Positions 51,001-62,909 of a stretch of 64,000 nucleotides of DNA are shown here, piece by piece (position 1 is the stretch's first letter; every line of letters begins with the position of its first letter). The stretch is from Diorhabda sublineata (taxonomy: Eukaryota > Arthropoda > Insecta > Coleoptera > Chrysomelidae). Under the pieces are notes generated by a model. It was given only the letters and a program-made list of their open reading frames with translations. It ran no database searches and was not told where the DNA came from. The stretch lies in NCBI RefSeq assembly GCF_026230105.1, contig NC_079475.1, positions 30,812,086 to 30,876,085 of the forward strand, read 5' to 3'. The translations under genes were made by a program, and so were the position numbers.

Positions 51001-52118
51001 TGTCTATCCCAAAACGTTGTATCAATACTCGTATCATGATCTTATCATGCCTTTGGATCTTCACAATAAAAGCAATATTGAATTTACCCTTTAACGTATC
51101 TCGGCATTTTTTTACCTGAAACTAATGGAACTAATGGAACTAATGTTATATTGCCAGCTAGAGTCAGAATAGAAATATGAATCTGTATCTTGAAACCTAG
51201 AGCTGATAGAAAAAACCTAAGAAAGTTGGAAGAAATAACATTGCAATTTTTTTAAATCAGTTCTGAATTTCTACACAAATAATTTGCTCATTGTGATTAA
51301 TGAATGATTTAATTTTCATAAAGAATTTTTTGTGTTTGATATAGAAATTTATTTTGTCTAGAACAACAAGTTTGTTATGAAATGTAAACTACAAATATGA
51401 TATGAAGCCTAAAACATCTAGCATTTATAAAGAAATACGTTTGAAAGATATCAGTACACTAACGATAAAAAATATGAATTATCACATGAGTAACATATAT
51501 TTGTGTGCCAGTAACTCAGGTAAATACAAAATTTCTTGCTATTACTATAAATTGGGGAAAAAAGTGTGTTCTGAACAAAGCGAGAGTTTCCGTGATAACT
51601 GCTTTTTATTTTTGTTACCCTTATAGCACGCTAAGCACGTAGAAAGTTTTTTTCTACTTTAAATTCAACGCATTGCTGTAATAAAAATTCTAAATATAAA
51701 AATGTAATAATAGTCCAATATTCCACAATCTATTTACACAATTACTTTTATTTATATACGTCTGGGAAAAGAGATGAAATGTTTCTTGGAATATTTTGTT
51801 CGTGGAAAATTGCAGCAACTAGAAATAGAATTATTAACGTTAGGTCGAAATACAACACTTTTTAACACTCCAAGAAAATTTTCACGAATGGAAATATTTC
51901 TGGACTTGTGATCTATTGAAATATTAAGTAATCCTCGTCTAGATAAATATTTGAAACACATTTATCAGATACTTCTGCCAAGTCTACTTGCCCCTTTCAC
52001 CAAAAACCTATGTTTTTCATAGGTTTCATAGGTTCATATATATAACCTGTACATGTTCAATTCAATTTGGGAATGAATTATCGCTAACAAGAAATTACAA
52101 TAGTCGGATAGAGGAGTA
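51001..52118. other. AT-rich stretch without a supported gene
   Basis: Short tandem CTAATGGAA units at about 51122-51145 and CATAGGTTT units near 52015-52035. No coding motif. Confidence 0.5.
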
Positions 52119-52543
52119 GCCATTGGAGCTCTAAGCTTCAATGTCATAAGATCCAAGCTGGTTTGGGAATATCTAGACAAGTTAAATGAGCTAAGCAAAA
52201 CGAATGATGTTATGCTAAAATGGGTTCCGGAACGAACTGCAGTGAAGGAAAATTTAATTGCTCGAGTAGGAAGGGCTTAATTATTTGTAGCACCTGGACC
52301 GTTCTGATTAGTCGGCTATAGAATAATAGAGATAGAACTAGGAAAGAAGTTAGGAGAACAATTCATAAGATTACAGACCGGGACACATGAATCTGAAAAC
52401 CAAAAGTCAAAGGAGATCCATTGAATGTACCCAGCTTCACTAATATCAGCAAGAGTCATGTCTAAATGGACACTTAATGACGATAGGCTAGGCAGAGGAT
52501 GCAACGTACAGGCTGAACTCCAAAGGAAATGCAATAATTTCTG

Positions 52544-52545
<2 letters not shown>
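52119..52545 (+). pseudogene. non-LTR retrotransposon, RNase H tail
   Basis: Reads ALSFNVIRSKLVWEYLDKLN, ELSKTNDVMLKWVPERTAV and KENLIARVGRA, then after a stop RIIEIELGKKLGEQFIR. This is the RNase H C-terminal half ('ALKS..I.SKLV.EC...LN.L...N.V.L.WVPGH.G..GNE.AD.LAR.G') followed by the linker seen in the element at 20460-21990 (AIEKALEKKIGRSNQLL). Here WVPGHTG is WVPERTA, so the conserved His is lost. The RT is missing. The match ends directly at the (AT)n run at 52546. Confidence 0.85.

Positions 52546-52576
<31 letters not shown>
52546..52576. repeat. (AT)15 microsatellite
   Basis: 31 bases of AT dinucleotides, then CATATACATACACA. It abuts the retrotransposon fragment. Confidence 0.97.
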
Positions 52577-52582
<6 letters not shown>

Positions 52583-55072
52583 CATACACAAATCTTTCTC
52601 TATCTATCTGTATGTCCACAACGATATTATTAATACGTTGATAATTTAATTTTACATGGATCTTTCGTAATATCATTTTTTCAGACAAAAACGCTTCTAG
52701 GAACATAAACAATTATTCAAGTGGTAGGAGCCTTTGATTAACCTTATGTAGGCCTCGCAACCGTATCTGTAGATAAGATAGCATTCCATTATGTCTGCTG
52801 AGACAATCAAAAATTGGAATTTTAAAGATTTTTGTTAATATGTGTACATTATCAAAGTTAAGTTCTGCTGGGTATTATATTCATGATTTTCCGTTAAAGT
52901 GAATTTGAATGCTCCAAATGTTCTACTTCAACTTGCTTATCTTTAAGTATTCGATTACATCTTAAGACCACTAAAGATCCGTTTGATGATTTATTAATGA
53001 AATTTATAAGATTATCTACTAATCAAAGATGGTAGATGGAAATTAAGTAACAAGAAAGTTGGAGAATGATGGGGCAATGGTTGATGAGAAGAGAAGACCA
53101 TTAATATTGGAAAATGATGGTGTCCCCAAATGGCACATTAATGCCCTACAGTAGGGAAATAGATTATACTAGTCGTCAATATTTAAATCTGTTTCCCAGA
53201 GGGCAAAAAATCGGTCACTAAAACGAGTTTTTATCAACAAATTTCGAAATGCTGTATTGTGTTACGTGTACAAACTTTATTTATAAGATGTGTTGATATT
53301 TCAGTGAGAAATGTCATTCTTATACTTATACAGAAAATTTAAAAATTCAATAAACGTACCCAAACTCGTACAACATGGAGAACACTGCTCAATAACGTTC
53401 ATGTAATATAATGTGTCACTAACAAAATCATGATCAAGTTAAGCTGAAGCATGTTTCAAGTATTTCAATTTATTATAGGCTTGCACTTCAAAGTGCATTC
53501 AAATTTAGATATTCCTATTGTCTTGTATAATACTACATCGATATACTGATTTATTCGAAGAGATTGAGGAGTTGAATAGAGTGATTAAAGGAAAATTTTG
53601 TGTACCTATGCGTAATAACAACGAAACGTGACCATATAACTATATAATTCATGAAAACCTGACACGGTAATTACCAAAACAACGTTTCACGTATTTTTTA
53701 GAATTAATTCCAAAATCTTCAATATTAACCAGTTCAGAGGTAAATAAATTAGTTGTAGATATGAAAAACTTGATGGTGAAAAGTACAACCATTTCCCCAG
53801 GTTTGTTCCCATTCTAAATATTAGAAGAAAATTCAGTATTTCTCTCTGAATAACTGTAAAAAGATTGACTACTAAAAATAAATAGGCTGCATCACATCAT
53901 TATGATATCATCCCCCCATTTGTTTCAGAAATAAGCAAGTGCTCTGTGCTACTTACACTACACCAACACTCACTATCTGACGAGTGATATCGTGTTATCG
54001 CAAACTGAACAGTTAGCTAGTCTTTAAAGACGATAACTTGGTTATCGAAACGCGCGTCAGACATTGTAAAAGTGAGTATTGGTGAGTTAGTTCCATAAAT
54101 TCCAGCTTAACGCAGATGCTATAAATATATTTGGAAAAATGCTCTTCTTGGTTGTTGTGTATCCAAACCTAACAGAATCAAAATAATATGCGTCTCTTTA
54201 TAAGATCTTCTGCTTCTTTTTTGACAAAGTCAAGAGAGAAGGAACGGAAATGAAGAGTACGAAGAATGGAATTCCAATATAATAGCTAAGAGTTACATTG
54301 GTAGATCTATCATTTTTTAGATGGCGATTGCTAACACCTGCTAAAACTACTTTAATTCATAAATTGACGGTAAATGCTAATGAAATTGGTATATTGGGTA
54401 GTTGAAAATTCGCTAAATCTCAAGATATTGATATCATCAAGAATTTAAAATGTACTATCCATTTGAATATTCATAAATTTGAATACAGCGTGTCCCCTGT
54501 TGTTAATTAAAGTTTCATTAAAAAATTGTCACTTCTTTATTTTAAGGCTATTGACGAACAAAGAGTTGCACAACTGACAAAGCTATTATATTGTAATGTT
54601 TTTCTTAATGATTGAAACTATACTTAACGGTGGGGTGAAGTTATACGCAGTGTCTCTTACTTACTCAATTTATTTACACACTCGCACTAGACATTTATTT
54701 ATAATAAATGACTGTTCCTTTGAACATAAAGCTCATCCTAGAAATTACATATATAACTGAATAAACATCTAAAAAACACTATAAAACAGTTTTCACCCAC
54801 TTCCAAGAAACTTTGCACCTAGCGTTTCTACCAGATTTTTTATTTTATTGAAATTATCAAACAGGACCGGCCTCACGGTTCATGTTGTGCACAAGTGCGT
54901 AGCACTATGAAAGAATATTTTATTTCTAGCGATTAAGGCTGCACGATTTATGGTTGGTTGTCCTTGCGCTTCTATAGCAGTTCACTGAAGAAATTTAATA
55001 TAGTGAATGTATAGCAAAAAATCTGAATTATATATATCATCAGTTTTTAAGATTTGTTATAAATGCTGTCTA
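52577..55072. other. AT-rich stretch without a supported gene
   Basis: No recognised motif. 53030-53215 is purine-rich and slightly more complex, and 53930-54080 is GC-balanced, but neither gives a readable domain. Confidence 0.45.
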
Positions 55073-55543
55073 TCAGATTTCAAACAATTCCTCTGGGTCT
55101 AGGTTACTTAGTCTACTGATTACATTGAATTCATTTGAAATTGAATTGTTTTCATCAGTGATTTCGATAATAGTTATATTCGATGTTGCCTCAGACGGTA
55201 TTACTGTGACAATTGGTAGCTGATAACTGAAGTATGTTACAAAAGTATAAAACATAACATTATCAAGATATTTAAAAAACACAGCATCTATTGTTCTTCC
55301 ATACTTGTAGTACTTTCTCTGTAATTATTATTAATTTCCATTTGAAATTCTTTTTGGAGGAGTGTAGTCAATGGCATTGAATGTGAAATTAACATTGAAA
55401 TCCTCACCAAAAATCAATAGTAGTTTATCTTTATCGGTTTGAAAAATTATTGAACCTCTGCATTCCTGTATGGTCACGCCAACATCAAACAAAATAATCA
55501 CTAACTTGAGTAGTTTTTCGTAGTTTGTTGAAATCATTATCAT
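55073..55543 (-). pseudogene. endonuclease-like (EEP) fragment, possibly the C-terminus of a Helentron-type helicase
   Basis: Two adjacent minus-strand frames. 55543-55331 reads DKDKLLLIFGEDFNVNF, the GDFN catalytic motif of exonuclease-endonuclease-phosphatase enzymes with one inserted residue (GEDFN). After a frame change, 55290-55073 reads KYGRTIDAVFFKYLDNVMF and TFVTYFSYQLPIV, matching a pattern I recall as 'STT.YGTTIDAVF.RYL......TFVSYFSYHKPIVS'. This ending occurs on insect PIF1-like helicase proteins that belong to Helentrons, which carry a C-terminal endonuclease. No helicase motifs are visible upstream. A non-LTR endonuclease is the alternative. Confidence 0.45.
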
Positions 55544-56059
55544 TATCAGATGTATTGGATATTTATTGAATTCTATTCAAATATTTATTTCTTAGACCTC
55601 TAATATATGGTTCTGTTCATAAGTTATCTTGATTTTGGTTTTTTTTGATTGAAGTTCTGTTTAAAAGCTTGAAATCTTGACGTTACGAACTATTTCGTTC
55701 TTTATCAATATATGACTTGGCACTACAATTTGCGTTATTATATTAGTCAATACGATCTTATACTTGTAATATTATCACTTATTTTGAAAATGAATCAAAA
55801 AGCAGAGCAATATCAAACTCATATCAAAATATAACTGAAACCAAAGAATTTATCAAACAAAACAATCATCTACAAAATTTTTAAAGCACATAAATCTTAT
55901 AAGACTGTTATTATGCAATTCATATCAGAAACAAAATAATGAACTAATTCGATGTTGGGAAGAGCAACTCTATATATTTTTTTTATTTTTTGTTTATTTC
56001 GCCATCAGAAGCAAAAAAATTGAAAATTCACATTGCCTCACCCCCTAAAATATATGGTT
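55544..56059. other. AT-rich spacer
   Basis: No helicase or reverse transcriptase motif recognised between the EEP fragment and the Penelope-like element. Confidence 0.45.
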
Positions 56060-57105
56060 TGCCATAACTGTTCAAACCTGACATACCTCTGAAACCAATT
56101 GCTTTAATTATCGAAGTTATAGAACTAACACGTAAAACAACATATTTCCAACATATATGAAAATAAGATATATACACAAATTGATGAACATGCTTTTATA
56201 TCAAGTATACACAATTAGTAATTGAAAATCTTGAGCAAACTTGATATACATATTCCATTCTTTTCCCGTTGTGTAGTTGATTGCATTACTGCCATTTCAA
56301 AAAATCAAAATGAAAACATAAAGAAAAAATACAATTCTCATCATAAAAAGCTTCAATTCAAAATCGAAATAGAACAAAATAGTGAAATTAATTTTCTTGA
56401 TGTCACATTAAAAAAACAGAATAGTATACAAAACAACTTGGTCCTCAAGATATTTAAATTTCAATTCTTTTCATACTATGTCATAAAAAAGATCAGTGAT
56501 ACGAGTAATAAGTTTGCCTGATAGATCTATCCAATTATCATATCCTGAATTTCAATGTTTAGCTATTCAAACAGCAAAAGTTGAATTTAAAGAAAATAAG
56601 GAAAAAATGATGAATAACATATCCAAGAAAAGAATAACTAGATATTAAAATTAATTGAGAAACATAATAGAAACTAAACATAAAGACATAAAACATTTTA
56701 CCTTACCATATATACAAGGACTCTCTCAACAACTATGGAATGAAGTTATTAAGGACATAATACATTATCCTGAAATTTAAAACATCTAAGAACAGAATAA
56801 GTACTATTATATATTAAGTACGTTGTAATAATTGTGATGCTTCCTACACAGGGCAGACATTTCAATATTCAGCAAATGGATTAAAAAGTCATCAATACGA
56901 TAAATGAAATGAAACTGCTTTAACGAACCACGCGTTATAAAAAAAACATACATTCAATTATAAAAACTCAAAAATTCTTGAAACGGAGTCAAATATACGA
57001 AAAAGGGAATTTTCAGAAATTATTCACATACATAGGAACGAGAAAGCTATCAATAATAAAAAAGACCTGAATAATTCCAGTGAAATTTATAGTTTCATTT
57101 TATAA
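56060..57105 (+). mobile_element. Penelope-like element: RT tail and GIY-YIG endonuclease, degenerate
   Basis: The left part reads KPDIPLKPI-like sequence (56075), then RKTTYFQHI and DEHAF pieces near 56130-56195. The frame from 56222 gives LDIHIPFFSRCVVDCITAIS, where the usual YVDD catalytic motif is CVVD (first Asp to Val, codon at 56276-56278), then YNSHHKKLQFKIEIEQNSEI and NFLDVTLKK, a classic Penelope RT ending. Downstream, in shifted frames, come the linker (IQGLS.Q.W near 56717) and, around 56830-56900, a Cys pair (C-N-N-C), SYTGQTFQYSANGLKSHQYD (GIY-YIG region), TALTNHAL, HTFNYKNSKILETES and RKREFSEIIHIHRNEKAINN, ending EIYSFIL and TAA at 57103-57105. The middle of the RT is deleted. 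The copy is dead. Confidence 0.88.
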
Positions 57106-58849
57106 ATTTCGAGGAAATTATAAATAATTTGATTGATAGATGCTACATATTTTTGAGATCTAAGAAAAATATAAGAAAGATCAGTTCTTCTTATCAAAAC
57201 AAATTTCTATTTTTCATTTATTTATTAATATAATTGTCATATTTTAATAAAGACCGAAATATGTCGGACAGTCATGCTTTTATGCGTTTAAAGAAAATTT
57301 TAATTGAAAGACACCCAATACAAAGATAGGTTATCAACGAAACAATCTATTGAATTTGAAAATATTTATTTGTGTTACATTCTAATAGGAAGTTGTGTCA
57401 ATTATACTAATTCAAATACAAAGTCTCCGTAATTGGTATTTTGTATATCGGATAATAAATGCGATTATTTTAATCAGAAATATTATAATAAATAAATAAC
57501 GAAGAAAGTGATGGTTTCAATGGAATATTGGAAATATAAATTATAAGATCCTGAAACACAAATAATGGTTTACAGAGTGTGCAAAGTATTATATTTTTCT
57601 GGACCTTCCTATTTGGGTAATAATTTTTTGTTTGGAAAAGTAGATTGCTTCGAGCCAAAAAATGATATAACCAATTTAGAGAGAAGCAACAGTGGCGAAC
57701 AATTGAACAATCAAACAGAATTTGTTAAAAAATGCAAACAGGAATAATGAATAATCAACATTTCTTTGTATCATATTTTTTTCGGTATTCTCTATAGCGA
57801 ATATGTTATTCGCCTGCAACCGCACAATATAAGTTGAACTGAATAATTTTATTGTTTTTAAAAACCTGAGTATTTGTTTGATTAAAAATTCCCTCAACAA
57901 TGGTGGTTCAATTAAATTAAAAACGTCTACTATTCCAAGATAACAATGGTTTCCTTATGGAAAGCGCTTCTTTTTAATTTCATGAGTGTGTATACTCACT
58001 GAAATTGTTTCTTATCTCATGTTTTTGACCCCGCGACTACAATTTCTTTAGAGCTACAATATGCGGTAGGATGTATTCTTGTACGCTAGCCTGAAAATCT
58101 TACAATTTTCTTCTACTCGTATACTCATTATTGTATCTGTTTAATTCTCAGAGATATTTTTCTTGAAATTCCAGTAATTTATAGTAATAAAATATATTGG
58201 CACAAAATAAACGTGTCTGAGATTAAGTTTTACCTACTATTTGAAAAAAATATCCAAAATTATCATAATAATTTGAGAAAATAAGTATAAATAAGTGTAA
58301 TAATCCTATAAGTACGCGTTGAATATATATTTTGTGCTTAGAATAGTTTCAACAACACACTGAAATTTATAACTACAATTTACTAATTCTGAGAGTTGTG
58401 GAAAAATTTTGAAATACATATGCTAAATTTCAAAAAAAAAGGAAATACTTACTCAATATATTGAGTTCAAGATTTTTTAATGGATACTCAACCAGTAGTC
58501 ACATTACATACTTTCCGAAAAGTAATCGTGATTGTACGTCATCTGACTGGAGATAAGTGTGACAGACCTATAGTGTTTAGTTCTTCTTATTTTCTTATTT
58601 ATTTTAACAGCTTTTAAGCGGGTGGGTAAGTGGGGCGAATTTATACAGACGGTGTATCTCACAAAAAATTCATTTATACACCATTAACAAAATTCTGAAG
58701 GCATTCTGAACTTGTTTCCATAAAAACAGTCACAACATAATATAAACAGCATATGAAAAATGTACAAAAAATTTCCGTCGTTTAAAAAAATAGATCTTCT
58801 AGAGGTATATTAATAAGACACCGGTATCCTGGAATATCAACTTTACGAT
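57106..58849. other. AT-rich stretch, probably including the Penelope-like 3' end
   Basis: 57240-57300 has TTTTAATAAAGACCGAAATA and TGTCGG, giving a CCGA...TCGG hairpin of the kind found after Penelope coding regions. No hammerhead ribozyme core was recognised. The rest is AT-rich. A 60-codon frame at 57565-57747 is unrecognised. Confidence 0.4.
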
Positions 58850-59800
58850 ATTCCTGACAACTCAACAATTCAACTGGTTGCTTGCCATCTTATTCAGCTT
58901 CTTCCGACACACCGTCTCGGAGGCTTTGAATCGTTTCCCACCCATCGCAATCGATCTTCGTTTTTGATTACCAGGTAGAAGACGTACCGCGAATTGTGTG
59001 TGATTCTCGGTGTCTTGCCAGGGATGGGATCTGCTCTTAAAATTTTTCTAATTGAACAAACTTCTTCTAGAAAACAGTTTTCTACCCTTGCACGTTCTTG
59101 ATACTGGTAAGGATGTTGCTATTATGCTAGTTAATCTCCTGGAATATTCAATAGTATATCTCCCTTTCTTGGTACCTGCGAACGTAGTCACAAATTCATT
59201 CAGGGCAGGGTCAGGCTCCTTTGGGATATAATTCACTGCTTTCTATAAGTCATGGTCTTCTCCGAATGGCGCTAGTCGATTTGGATGGCCTACTTTCAGT
59301 TTTCAGTTAGCGATCTTGCTTATCGATAGATGGCATAATTAATTTATGCTCCTCGTCAGATTGTGTATTCTAGCTCTGTCCCCTCATTTAAAAGCGCATT
59401 CTGTGGGTTTCTTTCCTTATTGTTTTTTCATTTAGTCTCTGGCAACTTGAAGATTCAATCAAACCAGTTCTTGTACGTCGCCCACGTCCTTTTGAATTAG
59501 AACATAATATTCTCTCGCTAGATCTTCTCCAGGCAGCCAGCCTCATAGTGTTTCATTGATGAACTCATTAATAGCAGTTTGTAAGCCATTGCAAATAGGG
59601 ATAGATACTGGTTCTAGTCCCTCTGGTGAATGGAAACTACTTTGGGTATGTATCTTAGATATTGTAATGCGGTTGCCTTGACCTTCTTTGTTACCAGCTG
59701 GTTACAGATAACACATAGCTCCTGAAATTTCTTCCTTGATCTGTGTACTTCCAAGGATACACACCAGGCTAATGAATTCTTTCATCAATCGTAACTTTTT
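58850..59800 (-). other. GC-richer island, decayed coding sequence of unidentified type
   Basis: Composition and complexity differ sharply from the flanks. Minus-strand frames give protein-like segments: ITISKIHTQSSFHSPEGL and PVSIPICNGLQTAINEFINE near 59650-59560, YIPKEPDPALNEFVTTFAG at about 59232-59175, and VRLLPGNQKRRSI near 58975. Between them are frameshifts and stops. The '(V)NYIP.EPDPALN' region resembles the linker before the reverse transcriptase in some insect retroelements (followed there by 'APGSDG'), but that motif is not visible here. I would call it a probable retroelement remnant, not identified. Confidence 0.35.
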
Positions 59801-60290
59801 GATTCAGTATGACGTCAATAAAAATTTATTCCACTAGAAGTTGAATGAATGCAAGATATAATTATGGAAGACCCAATCAATTGAAAGATATTTAAAAGAA
59901 TTCCTAGGGATCTCATTAGGTAGTGTGAGTAATATTTCAGCTTTCACAGAACGATTTGTATGTTTATGAAAACATGTGTTACATATTAGACTGGATAACA
60001 ACAATTCTGAAGATATTTGGTGACAGTAGACATTATTTAGGACTACAACTATGATCTTAAATCAGAACAAAAAGCTACGGAGTAGAGCGAAACTTGTACT
60101 TTGGCTCGAAAAAGAATTATGAGAACAAACAAGAGTATGCTTAGATTTTTTGAGATGCGAAAGAAATTTCTCCTCAGCAATGATAAAATATAGCAGCAAA
60201 GTATTAATTTTTGACTGGCTTGCCTTTCATCACTTCTGTCATTATCTAAATTAAAAAAGTTTATGCGTGGAAACGATTTCCAAGTAACAA
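59801..60290. other. AT-rich spacer
   Basis: The 114-codon minus-strand frame at 60049-60393 has no recognised domain and overlaps a direct repeat. It is probably chance. Confidence 0.4.
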
Positions 60291-60377
60291 AGAGCTTCAA
60301 GTAGAGTATATTAAATAATAAAATTTCATCTTCAGCATGAAATAGTATTTTTTTAGTGTAAAAACTTATTGAACAAC
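60291..60377. repeat. direct repeat, copy 1
   Basis: GAGCTTCAAGTAGAGTATAT through AAAATTTCATC (60320-60330) to AACTTATTGAACAAC. It aligns with 60419-60509 at an offset of 127-131 bases. Confidence 0.75.
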
Positions 60378-60418
60378 CAGATATAGTACGCAAGTAAATG
60401 ACATTTTACGAGTGCATC

Positions 60419-60509
60419 GAAGTTCCAGTAAAGTATATTTATTGGTAAAATTTCATCTCCAGGATGGAATACATTTATTTTATAGAATGAAAAAACTTAA
60501 TGAACAAAC
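60419..60509. repeat. direct repeat, copy 2
   Basis: GAAGTTCCAGTAAAGTATAT, AAAATTTCATC (60447-60457), AACTTAATGAACAAAC. About 80% similar to copy 1 by eye. Confidence 0.75.
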
Positions 60510-60819
60510 ATTTTTTCTAATTCATTCCTCATTTTTTTTCAAATTAACACAATTCATAAATTGAGTGCCGCCTTTATTTTCATGCATAAGCTGGACTGTA
60601 AAAAGGTTCACAACATTTTATTTTCTCAAGCTCATTTCCAATAGAGCATGGAATCAAATCCAAGTACTGAGTTGGAGATAGTATCAACTTAAACTATCTA
60701 TACACGTTATTGTTATTGTTTCTATGATTACATTGTTCGCTTGGGTCTTTGTATACAATATTTATATATAGTTTAGGTTAGAAAACAGATTCATTTGTTC
60801 ATTCAAAGAAAAAAGTTTA

Positions 60820-61320
60820 AATGGAGTCAAATATTAAGGTATGTATTTGTCCTAAATTTCAGCAAATTTGAAAGAAATAGATGAAACTCTAGTTATTGAA
60901 GGTGAAGGCTTTTTCATATTATAATAATTGCAACACATTTATACAAGAAAATAATACAAAATCGGAAGTTTATGAGGATATATTTACAGATGAACCGATA
61001 ATTTATGAAGGATTAGGCTTTGCTGTTAATTACACTGGAAATTATTCAAAACTAATATGGGTCTAGATGGACTAATGTCTGTTCATATGATTCATACCAA
61101 TATGAAAAAATATTATTATGTTCAAAGCAAAAAGAAAATCAGTTTATCACATTCACAGATATAAAAAGCCTCTTAAAAAATTTAAAATAATGCAAAGTGC
61201 ACAATGTAATTTAGTAATTCTTTTAGGGCAATTGATATACGAAAATATGTTACTTGGAGCTTCAGTAAAAGAAACAATAGTATCTGGGCTGGACTATTGG
61301 CCATCCAATCATCAGTGAGA
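60820..61320 (+). other. protein-like segment with an internal repeat, unidentified
   Basis: Plus-strand frames give NLKEIDETLVIEGEGFF (60869-60920) and, after a frameshift, SEVYEDIFTDEPIIYEGLGF followed by AVNYTGNYSKLIW (to about 61060). The two share D-E-x-x-x-x-E-G-x-G-F, and the DNA under them is also similar. Then come broken frames and the open frame at 61118-61318. The 'YEG..F..NYT....K..W' pattern resembles the start of a FLYWCH zinc finger, common in MULE-type transposons, but the Cys/His residues do not follow. Function unknown. Confidence 0.25.
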
Positions 61321-62909
61321 ATCATAAGAAAATCACAATGAAAATTATTTTGGGAAAACGGAAAAGCTGGAAACCCCTTATGAATTAAACTAATAATGAA
61401 AATTAATTGAACAAAAATTATCCCCTAACACGATAACCCAAATTAATAATTATTGCTGGGAAAATGAAAAATTGGCATTAACTGTGTATTCAAAATAGAA
61501 AAACTAATAAATGCAGTTATAAATTAAAAACAACTGAATTGGATTCCCAGATGTTGGAATTGAATTTGTTACTTGTGATGTTGCATCGGTTGAATTCCTG
61601 ATTGTAGTTCAAAACTCTAACCTGGCAGCTGTAGAATAGCGATATAAAGAATACTATAAATTTACTAAATTTACCTCAAGTGGGAGGTCCATAACAAATT
61701 AATTTCTTCCAAAACAAAAATAAATAAATCCGAAGTTACTACCGTGCTCCAATACGTGAACAAAGGAATATTGAAAATGTTTGAAGAAAAAAGTAACAAG
61801 CCGAATGGCATATTACAATCATTATATTGTATTAAAGATTTGTTTGAATAAAATAATTCTGTTTCTAATAATGTTATAAAATGTTCAACTTTCAACAAAA
61901 TTATTCAATAGTCGTGAATAAAGTACAGTATTCTACTCGCATATAATAAGTGATTATTCACTTGGTGATTTATGCTCTGGTGATCTCGTGAATAATAACC
62001 TTCATTATTCATTCGTGAATAATGTACTATTATTCAACACTTTATTCATAAATCAGAAATAGAAATGTTCAGTTACATTGCTTTATGAGCACAGTGTATT
62101 ATTTTCAGTTTTGGATGAAATTATTCCCATTTATTAGAGGAAAAAAGCAAACAATATTCAAAGAATTTATTTTGATCGAACAAATATTCATATCCATATG
62201 ACGCAAATGTTTCAACTGTGTTGAATTTCGCCCTTTCGAATAATTAGTGTAAACAAAGAACCAAAGCCTCAACGATTCCAACCCTAATTAAGTTAATGGA
62301 AATCCCGATGAGGAGCGGATTGAAAATAGAGTAAATTGTGGTTAGAGTGGGTGATAGGTGCCCATCTAGCAATTAATTCCATTGAACGTTTTAAATGTCG
62401 TGTGATTCTCGTAAGTAGAGTTAATGACAAAAATTCACATTTTGTGAAATGTATATATGCTACTTCATTCTTGTGTGTTTTTCATTATAGACCGCTTAAT
62501 GATCAATGTCATTTCAAGAAGAAGATTTCATAATTTAGGTTCATTTAGTAATAAGCCAATGACAATTATACTAAAATTTAAAAATAAGTAAATGAATAAC
62601 TATATTTTATTTAGAATTATATTCGAACTTTTTTAGATAACTTAAAACGTTCACTATAAGTGCATCTAGGAGCAGAATATCTGAAAGTGGTCCTATTCAC
62701 GATTTTCTAAATAATAGCTACTATTATTAAGAGTTCTTTCATTAGAGCATTATCAATGATTCAGAAGTCAAAATAAAAAGGGTTATCGAGTTCATTCTAA
62801 AGTTCTCTATTCATGTCATGTTAATTAGTATTATAAACAAGCTTTCCATAATATAAAGGGTGTTGCAAATTGGGTGGAATCAACAATTAACTTTTCTTAT
62901 TTCAAATTG
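61321..62909. other. AT-rich stretch with an inverted-repeat cluster
   Basis: No coding motif recognised except weak protein-like frames before 61900. The inverted-repeat cluster at 61913-62034 is listed separately. Confidence 0.45.
61913..62034. repeat. imperfect inverted-repeat cluster built on GTGAATAA
   Basis: GTGAATAA or its complement TTATTCAC occurs four times within 120 bases (about 61914, 61950, 61988, 62012). GTGAATAAAGTACAGTATTC on the left pairs imperfectly with the reverse complement of the right-hand GAATAATGTACTATTATTCA. It may be a small foldback element. Confidence 0.6.

Noticed and set aside
52425..52649. Frames running through the (AT)n microsatellite at 52.55 kb
   Set aside because: YIYIYI and similar tracts are translations of the dinucleotide repeat.
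60049..60393. 114-codon minus-strand frame
   Set aside because: Overlaps a non-coding direct repeat and shows no recognisable domain.
60821..60862. ATGGAGTCAAATATTAAG followed by a good donor (GTATGT) and TTTCAG
   Set aside because: The intron would be only about 24 bases, and splicing to later acceptors gives immediate stops.
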